Source: CAZMXI01 sp964570205
GTDB lineage: Bacteria > Planctomycetota > Phycisphaerae > Tepidisphaerales > Tepidisphaeraceae
DNA length: 28,552 bases
Direction of reading: 5' to 3'
Assembly (NCBI GenBank): GCA_964570205.1
Contig: CAZMXI010000048.1
Coordinates: 1 to 28,552, forward strand
The translations under genes and the position numbers were made by a program. Under the pieces are notes generated by a model that did not search any database, was not told the origin of the DNA, and saw only the letters and a program-made list of their open reading frames with translations. Shown here in pieces: positions 1 through 12,300 of the stretch (position 1 is the stretch's first letter; every line of letters starts with the position of its first letter).

Positions 1-365
1 CCGCCAGGCTGGCCATTGCCACCGTTGCCATCGGGAACGGATCCGCCTCCACCTCCGGAGCCGCCCGTCCCCCCGGCCGTCGCAGCCCCGCCTGCGCCGC
101 CGGCACCGCCCGAGCCGCCGGGCACAAAGGAGGAGTTCAGCCCGCTTCCACCTCCCTGGCCGGCCGTACCCGCGATTCCGTTGGCGCCCGCGTCCCCAAC
201 ACCGCCAGCGCCACCCGGTAAACCGGCGCTGCCATACCTCCACCACCCGCCACCCGAACCGCCGGCGCCTCCTCCTCCTCCTTGGCCAGCAGCGCCGCCG
301 AGCACCCAACCGCCGCCAACGCCACCCGCGCCGCCAGCGCCGCCGCCCGGGCCGGCGCTGGCGCC
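1..365 (-). repeat. Glycine-rich tail region, continuing past the left edge
   Basis: Downstream of a TFDVSAVGAS segment the protein becomes mostly Gly with Ala, e.g. PGGGAGGAGGVGGGWVLGG and PGGSGGAGGAGGAA. Repeats of GGA/GGX type resemble PGRS-like or glycine-rich matrix regions. The coding frame stays open to base 1. The reverse complement reads as a proline-rich frame, which is an artefact of GGC/GCC codons. Confidence 0.8.
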
Positions 366-3300
366 GACCGCCGAGACATCGAACGTGGCCGCGGGGTGAA
401 TCATGAGATTGTCTGCGACTGCGATCGACACCGCGTTGGAGCCCGTCACCCGGATGCTGTCCGGCCCGATGGTCAGATCGCCGGTGAACTGGAAGCGCGC
501 TATCCCGCCAGAGATGCTTGCTGTGAAAGCGGTTCCGTAGAATGTGGCGGGGTCACCATCATCGCCGGTGATGGTCAGGTTATCCGTATTGATCAGCACG
601 TTCAGGCCCAGGCGAGCCGGGAGAACCGGCTGCTCGACGACGAGTTCGTTGAACGGCGACGCGATCGAGATGATCGTCGAAGGCGAGGTGAACGTGTACT
701 GCGCCGATGTCGTGCGAGTGTTGTGCTCGGGCCAGGTCGCCAGGACTTCATACTCGCCATCGGGCAGGTTGCGGAACTCATAGATCGCCGTGGCCCCCAT
801 TTCGCCGCCGGGAAGGATGCGATAATCGCCATCGTACGCGGCGCCATTGGCTCCGCCCCGCCAGGCAGTGCCAACCTCGTCGTAGCCGCTGCCCCAGTCA
901 TCCATGATCCGCTGCTCAAGCAACGGACCGACGTCGGTGATGCGATTGTTTCGCAGATCCAGCCAAAGCAAGCGACCGAGAGAATCCAGGCCCGTGACGT
1001 CGTTGATCTCGTTGTCACTGAGGTACAGATACTCCAGAAGAGCGAGCCCCGACAGCGGAGCTGTGCTGGCAAGGTGATGCCCGCGCGCGCTGAGGTAGAC
1101 CAGTTCGGCCAACCCGGACAGGGGCTCCAGGCCGTTGATCTGGCTGGCTGGGGCATCGAGGCGATCCATGCTCAGGAAGCGCAGGCGAGGCAATCCTTCC
1201 AGCCCGGCCAACGATGACAGAGGATTGCCGTCGAGGTCCAGGTATCGCAGGGCGCGCAGGCCCAGTTCGCCCGCGGCTTCGTGGCCGAATTGCATGCCGG
1301 GGCGGAACATGAACACGTCCGTGGCGCTGTTGCCGGCAAGCGATGCGAATTCCAGATTGACGGCGTATTGGAGGCCAGTGAAGTCCGTGATGCCCGCAAA
1401 GCTCGCATCGAGTTCCACCAGTTGCCAGAGGTCGCTGGCCATAAGCGGGCGCAGCGACTGGATCGGCTGTCCCGCTTCATTGTTGATGGAGAGACCCAGC
1501 GCATGGGCCACAAGCAGTTGCAGCGCCGGGTCGTTGAACTCGACGACGGTATTCGACGGCCACGCGACGAAGATGCTTTCCTCGCCCGGGGCTGGGGCGG
1601 TGCGACTGTCGGCGCCGCTGACGAAATCGCGGACCTCATTCGCCTCGGCCTGGAACGCGTCGTTGCCAGCGCCGCCGAAGAGGCGATCGAAATAGCCGTT
1701 GCCCACGAGGATGTCGTTGTTGTCGCCGCCCCAGAGTTCATCATAGTCGCCGGAAGGATCGGCCTGGCCCATCTTGGGCGGCGCAATTTCCAGCACAAAG
1801 CCCAGGGGGGCCGCGCTGGGATAGGCCTGCGCCAGCGGGTTGTACACCCGCACGAGATAGTTGCCGGCCGGGAAGTCGCGCATGTCCACGATAGCCTGCC
1901 CCGCGGCCCAGAGCCGGCCGTCCTGGCTATAGACGTCGGCCACCACGCCTTCGCGAAGGCGGGTGCTGATACGCAGCCGCGTCGGGCTGCCTTGAACCGG
2001 CCGCTCGATGCGCACGACGCCGGGGGTTGTTGCATCGAGGCGCAGAGTGATGCGGGTCTTGCCCGCCGACAGGGCAGCGCGGACCATCGCCGTGATGTCC
2101 AGGTCGTTGATGAGCGTCCAGCCCGGCGTCGTTGGCGCCAGCGCGTGCTGCACCGACGGACACCGCGAGGCATCGGCCGTCGCATCACCCGGACGAAGCT
2201 GCCGGTCGCCTTCCTCGTCGAGCATAAGAACACTCAACACACCGGGGTTCTCCGTAGCCAGGAGATGCCTGTAGCTGATGTTGAGCAGGACCTGTTCGAT
2301 TCCCGATGGATCATCCACATAGCTGAGAAAACGTGACAAGTCGAACTCGAGCACCGCCACGCGCGTGGCGTCACCCGGAAGCGCTCCCCCGGTGCTGAGG
2401 TACGTCGGATCCGTGACCAGCGTGACGACGCCCGAACTCGCCCGTTCATAGGAGGCATCCTGAACCGCCGGGAGGACTGTTGCCTCCGGCGGCGCGGGGC
2501 GGGAAACGCTTGTGCCGCCGGCCTGCTCGACGAGCAGGCGGATCTGGTTCCCGGCAGATCCGTCGCCAAGGGTCGTGAATCCGTACCATCGTTCCACCTC
2601 GCCGGCGGCGAGGCTGCGGTCGAATGCGACTGGTTGACCATCGGGCGCATCGACGAGATACAGGCCGCTGCCGGGCACATCTCGATTCGTAAGCACTTCA
2701 GCGCTGGCCAGAGGCAGGGCGACGTTGTTCGGCTGGCCGTAAACGACGTAGATGCGGCCGGCGTTCACGGTCGGATAATCCGGATCGGCAACGCCCGTGC
2801 CGACTTCAGCGCCCGGCGCTCCGAGCAGCAGGTCGCCGACGCGATCGCCATTGAGATCCAGTCCGGCCATCGGCGAAAGCCGCCCCAGGCCATCGCCCGG
2901 GGACTCGCCGCGGAGGATGACCGCGGCGTCCGCCAGGTTCAGGACCGTTCCGGGCGCATCGAACAACGGCGTGCCGGAATGGTTTCCCCAGAAGACATAG
3001 ACGCTGCCGCGCTGGTGTTCCTCGGTCATGCCCGAAGGGTTCTCGCCGAAGCCGCCGGACAGCAGACGCACCGGCTCGCCGATCGCGACATCGGTCCGCC
3101 CATCGCCATCAAAGTCGCCGGCCGTCAGCGAAAGACGGCCATGCGCGTACTGCCCCGGGGATACGCCGCGATTGAACTGCGCCAGCACCGAGAACTGGAA
3201 CGCCGAATCGCTCAGGTCGCGGGAAATACGGGTTGCGCCGGTGGTGAAACTGCGCGATCCGGCCACCACGAACAGGCTCCCGTGGTCGCTGGCGGATTCC

Positions 3301-6300
3301 ATATCGCGGCCGAACGCCAGGTCGTCATGCCCATCCTGGTTGACGTCGCCTACGGCAAAGACGCCATAGCCCAGGCCGAAATCCTCCCAGATGTAGTCGG
3401 CCCGCGGGGCGCCGACGTCATTTCCTCCGAGGTCGATCCCGGTGGGACTGCTGGCCCGGCCAAGCAGCAGGTACACCCGGCCGTAGTTCGGCTGTTCGAG
3501 CTGGTCGGTTGACGTTCCGACCTGATTGATGTGAAGGAAACGGCGGTTGCCCACGATGAAATCCTCATATCCATCGTGATTCACGTCGCCGGCCACGGCA
3601 ACGGTCAGGTCGCCGGGCGCGACAACGACCTCGAACATGCGGCTCGCGGGCTCCTGGCCGAGGAGATCGTCCAGGCAGGCCTGGCGATCGGTTCGGTCCT
3701 CGTATAGCGTGAACATCGCATCGCCGGCGTCGAGAGCGCCGGACAGGCCGCTGCCGGAAAACAGCATCCCCGTCGGCACACGCTCGCTTGCGCCGCCAAA
3801 GGTGGCGTTCCATGTCGCCAGCACGTCATCAGCACCATCGCCGTTCCAGTCCAGCGCGTGAACCTGAACGGTGGAAGCCGCCCCGTTCAGAAGGCCCAGA
3901 TCAATCGTCGCGCCGACGAACTCGTTCCAGTTGGCCGCGTTGATCGACCGAGCCAGGGACGGGACCGTCCCGTCGGATTCGCTGGAGCGGCCGAAGATCA
4001 CCTCGACGGTGCCTTGGCCGGCCGTCTGACGGTAGAACAGCAGGTCGCCCAGGCCGTCGCCGTTGATGTCGCCCGATCGCAGGGCGGGGCGCGCGCCGTT
4101 GGGCGCTTCGATCAGGATGTCGGCCCGCCCCTCGATGCGGAACAGCGGCGAGGCAACCTCCATCTCGTTGATCGCGTCATCGAATCGCGCGTTGAAGGCC
4201 CAATCGGTTCCCCGGACAGTGATCTGATCGCCGAGGCCGTTGTTGTTCGTGTCCACAGTCTGGGCGCGGAAGAGCCGGCCGGGATCAATCGGCCCGAAGA
4301 GCACGTAGCTTCGAGCGTCGCCGCCCGCGAGGTAGTCCTCGACCCCATCACCGTTGATGTCGCCGACAGCCGTGAAGAAACTGATGCCGTCGTTGCCGTT
4401 GACGCCCTCCAGCGCCATCGCGTCGGCCAGGTCGACCGAGCCGGTAGTCCCATCCTGAAGACTTACGCCGGCGGTGGGGACCTCCAACTCCTCAAGCTGG
4501 GCCCCGCTCGTCGGCAGGGTCCGAACGAACGAGAAGTCCATCCGCTTCGCCGGATCGAAGCTCGGTGTTCCAGGGTTCTCGGGCGTTCCGAACGGCAGGA
4601 TGTCGAAACCGACTCCATAACCCGCAAGCGTATCGCGGCCATCGTCGCCGAAGATCAGATCGTCGCCCTCGCCGCCGGCCATGAAGTTGTTGCCCTCGCC
4701 GCCGTAAATCGCATCATCGCCAGCTCCGCCGTAGAGCCAGTCGGTCCCGCCGCCGCCCAGGATCGCCAGCGAGGCAAATGCGGTCGCCCTCGCTTCCACA
4801 TCGCCACCGGCAATCCCCCAAGACTGGCCGTTGAGGATCCGACCCGGATCCGCGTGCACGACATCATCGCCGCCGCGGGTATTGATGTAGGTCCCCTCGA
4901 CATCCCGCGCCTGGAAGAAAACGTACTTCTCAAGGAACGGGCTCGTCGGCGCGGTCCCATCGCGCACAAAAACCTGGTTGCCGACATCATAAACAAGGCT
5001 CGCCAGGCGATGGCGATGCAGGAACCGGTCGTACCCCAGCAGGATGTAATCCCGCACGCTCACCGGCGACGGGCCAATGTCGCTGATCGCATCGCCTCCG
5101 AGGAAGATCACTCGATCGTTGCCCTCGCCGCCATCGAACATGTCCGCAAGGCCGGGATCGCCCGGCCGCCCCGTCGCGGGATTCACCGGCAGCCAGTCCG
5201 GCCACAACTGGAACAGGTCGTTGCCAGCGCCGCCGTACAGCAGGTCGCTTGCCTGGCGATCCAGGCCGCCGTTGAGCAGGTCGTTGCCAGCACCGCCGAA
5301 AATCCAATCCTCCCCCGATCCGCCCACGAGGATGTCGTCGCCCGTTCCCCCGAGGATCACGTCGCGCCGTTCGCCCAGGCTGGCGGCGGCATGATCGACC
5401 ATAGCCGCGCCCGACAGGTCCAATTGAGCCCCGCCGGCCGCTCCGGAGAACGAGAACAGTTCGTAGGCCGGCGCCTCGCTGGCAGCGGCGATCCCCGGCA
5501 TGGTGATGCGCAGCCAATATGTCCCAACGGCAAGGCCGCGAAGCGACAACGCCGCATCCACGCCGCCCAGCGTCTCGTCGCTGTTGATGACGGAGCCCGC
5601 CGAGTCCACCAACTCCATCCGAAGCCGATCCTTGCCGTTGGTGACGCGAAGGCCGATGGCTTGCGATGAGCCCCCTTCCGTGGCGAGATTCAATTCAAAC
5701 CACGCCTGGTCGGTCGATTCATCCAGAGTCAGGCTCATCGAGCGGAACTCATCGACATCCGGCAGAGGGAACGCCGTTTCCTTGCTGGAATTGCCCATCG
5801 GCGTCACGGCGGCGGCCGAGAGGTTCAGCCGATAAGACGATCTTTCCCCCGACACCTTGAGCCAGTATTCATCGTAAGCGCCTTCGGCCGTTACCGCCGC
5901 CGGAGCGCCCGCCACAACCGCCTCATTCAGGTCAATCAGCGCACTGCCCCCAGCGCCGTACAGCCCGATCACCGCCGCATCGCCGCTCAGCACCTCCAGG
6001 GCGACGGAGTCGCCGTCCGACAGCCTCAGGCGATACCAGTCGATGTCGGAATCGGAATGCAGCGTCAAGCCGGTGATGGCCGACAACAGATGGACGTTGT
6101 CGATGGCCCAGGCCGTCGCGGCGGTGTTGTTCGGTTCAGCCGCATCCGGGGTCGCGGCGATGGCGAATTGCACTTCGTACCCCGTTGAAGCGCCTGGCTG
6201 CGCTGGCTTGGCCGGGTCCACGCACTTGATCTCAAGCCACCAAGCCGTGCCCGCCGCCAGGCCGCCCAGGTCGATGCGCCCGGCCGCGTCGGCTGACCGC

Positions 6301-9300
6301 ACCGCGGCGCCGGCTCCATCCCGCAGGGTCATCCGCAGGCCCGCGCCGCTCACGTCGCCAACCTGCGATATCGAGATCGCGTCGCCAGCCACCGGCTGAG
6401 CGATAAGCCGGAACTTGTACCAGTCGACATCCTGAATGATGTTGGTGCTGCTTCCATCGCTGTCGATCGTCAGGCCGCGCACAATTCGGCCGGCGACGAC
6501 GTCGCCCAGATCAAACGCCTGGTTCATCGTGTCGTTGCGCCGGGCCATGCGACGCACGTCGCCGGGAAGGTACTGCACGTCAACCGGGTCGGTCGCATCC
6601 GGCAGGAATGCCCGTTGCGGCTCGATCAGCACGGTGTCGTTTCCGTCCCCGGCGTCGATCCACACGGTCTTCTGGGTGGTCTGTCCAACCACGATGGTGT
6701 CGTTGCCATCCAGCGCATCGATGATGATGGCCATGAAGTCCGCTTCAGGCCCCAGCAAGGCGCGGACATAGTCTTCCGTGACGCGATCGTCAAACATGGC
6801 ATAGGGGCCGAATGCGTCCATATCCCGCGCGACGCTGGCCTCGCGCACCGCATCATCGGTGTCGTGGGTTCCCTCGTTCTGGTCGTACGCCATGACCGCA
6901 TCGAAGCCGTTGAATTGTGGATTGAAGGTCCCATCGCCGGAGAACGTGACCATGTGCCGGCCGAAGAATGGATTATACGGATTGGTCACATAATCGATCT
7001 GGATGCGGTTATCGCCGGCCGATCCACCCAGATACCAGACGCGATCCGTGCTGCGGGCGTATTCCTTCCACGCGTTCTCTTCCGCAAAGGCCCCCTCGTC
7101 GGACTCAAAGGCGTTGCCATGTCGCGTGATGATCTGATCGCCCAGGGCGCCGCCCCCGCCATTCCCGTAGAGCAGATCGAGCCCCGTACCGCCGTACAGA
7201 AGGTCGCGGCCCACGGTGTTGCTGCTGCCCAGCATCCGGTTGAGCCCCGTATCCTCCTGTCTGAAGACTCCGCCGCCATCGTCGTCGCACAACTCGCCGG
7301 TGGCCGGGTTCACGAACACGCCGAATTGCATGACGCCGTCGCCGTCGAGGTCCATCTCGGGGTCGCACGACCAGGCGTACAGGCCATTGGAGCCCACGCC
7401 GCCGATCAGGTCGTCATTCCCGCCGCCGGCGAACAGGCGATCCTCATCGGTCAACGGATTGCCATTGCCCGAGTCTCCCCACAGGCGATCATCGCCGCCA
7501 TAGCCGTACAGCCAGTCGCTTCCCGGGCCGCCATCCATGCGGTCGCGCCCCGCCGTGCCCCAGAGGGTGTCGTTGCCCGGCCCGCCGCCGACAACCGCCA
7601 CCCACGGGCGCCCCGGCGTCGCCGCGGTGAGCTGCGCGAGAGTGGCCGCGCCAAGCTTCACGCCAATCTGGTCATTGCCCATCAACCCGGAGACCTGGAT
7701 CTGCTCGACCACCGGAACGCCCGCGGCGTTTCGCCAGTTGACCAGCATCTGCCGCGACTGGCCGGGCAGAGCTCCGGTGTATGCGATCCGCAGCGTCTGT
7801 TGCCCGCCATCCGCAACCTCATCCAGCAGGATCGAATCGTCATAGACGACATCGCCGCTGGCATTTCGCGTCTTGTCGCCCTCGATCACGAAGATATCGA
7901 CGCTGCCATCGTCAAGGCTGTCGCCCGGAGCGCTATTGCCGAAGTGCCCATCCAGGACATCGCCCAGCGTTGTGTATCGAGAATCAACATCCAGCGCCAG
8001 CAGGTCCACGCCGCCGCCGCCATACACGGAATCGCGCCCATCCATGCCCTCGAGCCAGTCGGAATCCTGCCCGCCCCAGAGCGCATCGCCGCCAGCGCCG
8101 CCGAAGAGCTGGTCCTGTCCATAGCCGCCAAACAGGCTGTCCGCCGCGCCGAGAACGGCCGCCTGGGTATTTCGCGCGTAGTCCGGGCCGGCGAGGTAGT
8201 CGCCGTGCAGGTAGTCATTCCCCTCATCGCCGATCAGCACATCCTGGCGCAGGTTCCCGTAGAGGTAGTCGCCATCCGCGCCGCCATGCAGCTCATCGCC
8301 GCGCACTGCCTCGGCCGATGTGCCCGGCGCGTAGGCGTACAGGGTGTCGCTTCCAGAACCGCCCCAGAGCCTCTGCCCCGCCTGCACGCCACCCGCTCCG
8401 GCATCGCCAAACAGGAAATCGTCGCCGCTGTCGCCATAGACCTGGTCGATCCCTTCATTGCCGTGCAGCACATCGTTGTTGAGCCCGCCCCGCACAACAT
8501 CATCCCCCGCGCCGCCGGACACAAGATCATTGCCCGCCCCGGCATCCAAATAGTCATCGCCCAGGCCGCCATAGACCTCGTCGGTGTCGCCGCCGCTGAA
8601 TATCCAGTCCGTCCCCTCGTCGCCCCAGATGGAGTCCCGCCCGTCGCCCACCATCTCTGGTCCGCTGTTGGAACCCGCCCACGACGCTCCACCCATCGCC
8701 AGCGGCGTGATGCGCGGCGGAACATAACCGGTCGGATTCGCCTGTTCGGCCGAGACAAAACCGGCCGGGCTCGAGAACAGACCCGGAGTGCCCAGCGCGA
8801 ACCAGCTTCGCCCGTATCCCTCATCGCCGCCCCATTTCGCTTCGCCGCCCCACACGATGTCTTCTCCCGCTCCGCCTGCGATCTGGTCGTGCCCGCCGCC
8901 GCCGACGATCAAATCGTCGCCGGCCAGGCCTCGGATCTGGTCTGACCCAACGCCGCCATGCAGATCATCCGCACCAATGTCGCCGTAGATCACATCCGCG
9001 TGGTCCTCCGACGCGCCCGGCGCGATGGATACGTCCTCCAGATCGCCGAAAACCACGTTCCAGTCGCCCGCCGCCCCGCCTCCCGTCGAATCAACGCCCG
9101 CATACACCGTGTCGCGCCCCCATCCCGCAACGATCAGGTCGCTTCCCGCCCCGCCGTACACCAGATCATCTCCCAATCCCGCATCGATGGTATCCGCGCC
9201 GCCGCCGGAGTGGATCTGATCATTCCCCTCATGTCCCGCAATGAAATCGGCCCCGCCGCCCGTAACCACCGTGTCATTGCCGGAGCCCGCATGGACGCTG

Positions 9301-12300
9301 TTGTCTCCATCGATGGCATCGACGAAGTCGTCGCCTTGTCCCGCATCAATCACATCCCGGCCGATGTCGCCGTAGATGCGGTCGGCGTGGTCTTGCTCAG
9401 CGCCCGGCATGGCGCCGGCCGCGTTCAGATCCCCGTAGATGGTATTGATGTCGGCTGCGCTGCCCCCGCCGGTGATGCTTGAACCTCCGTACAGGGTGTC
9501 CCTGCCCCAGCCACCTTCAATCAGATCACTGCCCGCCAGGGCGTAGACCAGATCATCGCCCGCCCCCGCGAAAATGCTGTCATCGCCCACATCGCCGTAG
9601 ATCAGGTCCGCATGGTCCCCGGCCGATCCCGGCCAGGCCGCCGCCGAGTTGCGCAAATCGCCCCACACCTGGTTCTCTTCACCCGCCGCGCCTTCGCCGT
9701 CGGCGGACATGCCGGCATACACCGTATCCCGCCCCCATCCGCCGACGATTTCATCACTGCCCGAGTTGCCACAAACCAGATCATCGCCGTCACCGGCGTC
9801 GATGGTGTCGCCACCGCGGCCGCCATCGACCGTATCCCGCCCGGCCGCGGCTTCAATTCGGTCGCCCCCAAGGCCGCCCTCAATGGAGTCGTCGCCATCC
9901 GCGCCGAATATCCAGTCATTGCCGTCGTTGCCGAGCAGCACGTTGTTTCCCCCTCCCGCCGCGGTGACCACCACCGGCGTGCCCGGCCACGCCCCGGTAA
10001 TCGTCGCCGCCCCTCCAGCCAGCAGGTCGTTGTCCAGCCCGCCATCCAGCCGATCATTCCCGCCGCCGCCGATCAGCACATCATCATTCTCCTGCCCCAG
10101 CAGCGTGTCATCGCCATCGCCGCCCGCCAGCCAGTCGTTGCCCCACCCGCCGGCCAGTTCGTCATCGCCTTCGCCGCCGTTCAGCGTGTCGCTGCCATTG
10201 CCGCCATCGAGCCGGTCGGCCCCGGCGCCGCCATTCAGATTGTCCGCCCCGCCGCCGCCCAGGAGCGTGTCGGCCCCCGCATCGCCGTACATCACGTCGG
10301 CCGCGCCGCCGCCCATGAGCTGATCGTTGCCATCGCCGCCGTGCATTGTGGTAGCCCCACCGCCCGCGGTGAGATTGTCATTGCCGGCCCCCCCGCTCAG
10401 CGTCGCGGGCAGCGTCACTTCCGGCAGAATCGAGATCGCGTCGTCCCCGGCGCCCCCATCAAACACGATCCCCGTCACCGATGAGTACGTCTGCTCCAGG
10501 CCCAGGCCGTTGACGATCACCTGGCTGTCGCTCGCGCCTCGGCTCAATACGAAGCGGTCGTTGGCCGCCGAGGTGTTCAGGTGCAGAATGCCGCCGGCAT
10601 CCCTCGTCGCCAGCACGGGCGTCGAGCCCGCCGGCCGCGGAACGGCGAAATCCACCAGCGTCACCCGCGCCAGCTCATAGGTTTCATCCCAGATGGTGAT
10701 CGGCCCGAACTTGATCTTGATGAACGCCTCCAGCATCGCGCTCAGGCGCCCGCTCACGTCGAATACGAACAATGGCCCCACATCCCTGAAGTTGTGCCAC
10801 AATTCATCGACCCGCACCTTGCCGTCGGCGTTGTCATCGTGCAGGTTGAAGAAGACATCCAGCAGGATGCCGCCGCCGACGCCCGCGCGCACCGCCACCA
10901 GGTTCAACTCGGCCGCAGCCTTCAATGCGCCACTGAGCGTGACCTCCGGGACATCCGCTCCGGTCCCGTCGGCATTCTCGCGATCGCTGATGTAGAAGCC
11001 CTTGAAGATCGCCCCGAAGTCGTGGAAATCGCTCTTGACGAACTCCCGCAGCCCGTAAGTGTCGTAGCCGAACGCGAAGTCGATGTTCGCCCCCACCGTG
11101 CCGGTGATGCTCGCCCCCAGCGGCCCGACGATCGGGAAATACTGCGAGTAGGTGAACTTCATGTCCAGCTCGGGCGCATCGTATGTGAACAGCGTCACAT
11201 CCTGCCCAAGCAGCAGTTGAAACGCCTTGGACGGCTCTTCAATAATCGGGAAGCGGAAGCCCCCGCCCGTGACGTTCACCGATGAGTCAAACACCGCCCC
11301 CGCCTGCGGATGCTTCGCCCGAAGCTGGCTCTTGATCGTGTCGAAGCTCGGCAGCGATTGCGCGGACGTGGGCGTCAACTGGCCCTTGGCCGACTCATCC
11401 CGGGCCAGCAGGCCGTCGATGTCAAACTGACCCAAGTCGATCCATATCTCCTCGCCCGAGCTGAACGAGCTGAGCTGGTCTGCCAGGTCGCTGATCTGTT
11501 GGACCATCTCCACGAAATCGGCGACGCGCGCGTAGCCGAACATCCGCGCCAGGTCCAGCAGCGTCTTCGGGCCGCCCAGGTCGGCGATCACCGGCAGCCT
11601 CGTCGTCAGCACATCCAGTACCGGCTGGATGGGGTCCAGCACCGACTGGATCTTCTCAACCACCGGCCTCAGGAAATCGCTCAGGAACGATCCCATGCCA
11701 AGCTGTACGTTGTCCCACGATATCTCCGGCGTGCCGCCGAAAGTCTTGTCGGACTCGTCCGTGCCGGCGTGAAGGAACTGCCAGTCCAGGTCGAAGTCGG
11801 CTCGCAGGCTCGGGAACTGGGCGCTGCCGCCGAAGCTCGCCAGCACCTTCAGGTTCACATCCGCGCCGCCGTCCACGACGGCGTCGATTTCCATGCCCGA
11901 CCCGGATGACAGCTCCGCGAAGGTGATCTTGCCATCCTCGCCGGGGTCGATGTCCACGGCGAACACGCCCGAAACCTCGCTCGGGTCGCCCGGATCATCC
12001 TCAACCTGCAGTTGCAGGAATGCCAGTCTGCCGGTCGCATCCAGACCGGGAATGCCCAGCCGAACCCCAACCTCGATATCGTCGGTCTTGTCCGGGTCCA
12101 GAGCGAAGTAGACTCCATCTTCCTGGCTGATGCCAAAGCCGAAATCGAAGTTGAAGTAAGTCTCGAAGCTGATCTTCCCCTCGACCTCCAGCCCAAGCCC
12201 CGGGAATCCCAGGTCAAAATCGAAGCCTGTGTCGCTCGGCACCGGCGAGAACGACCGCCCCAGGCTCAGGTCGAACCGCACGCCGTCACTGTCCACGACC

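Noticed and set aside
16..399. Proline-rich plus-strand frame at the left edge
   Set aside because: It is the reverse complement of the glycine-rich tail (GGC and GGT codons read as GCC and ACC or CCG in shifted frames) and has no ribosome binding site.
6615..8945. Very long plus-strand open frame (776 codons), and similar ones at 3,858-5,669, 282-1,217, 1,281-2,336 and 12,012-13,043
   Set aside because: They lie in exact codon register opposite the giant gene. GGC/GAC/GCC-rich codons have no stop in reverse complement, so long antisense frames arise by composition. Their products show no domains, while the minus strand shows clear RTX, FG-GAP and other motifs.
7110..10480. Regular short repeats that might suggest a CRISPR array or satellite
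   Set aside because: The 27-base period and variable third positions follow the nine-residue RTX repeat; there are no identical direct repeats with unique spacers.
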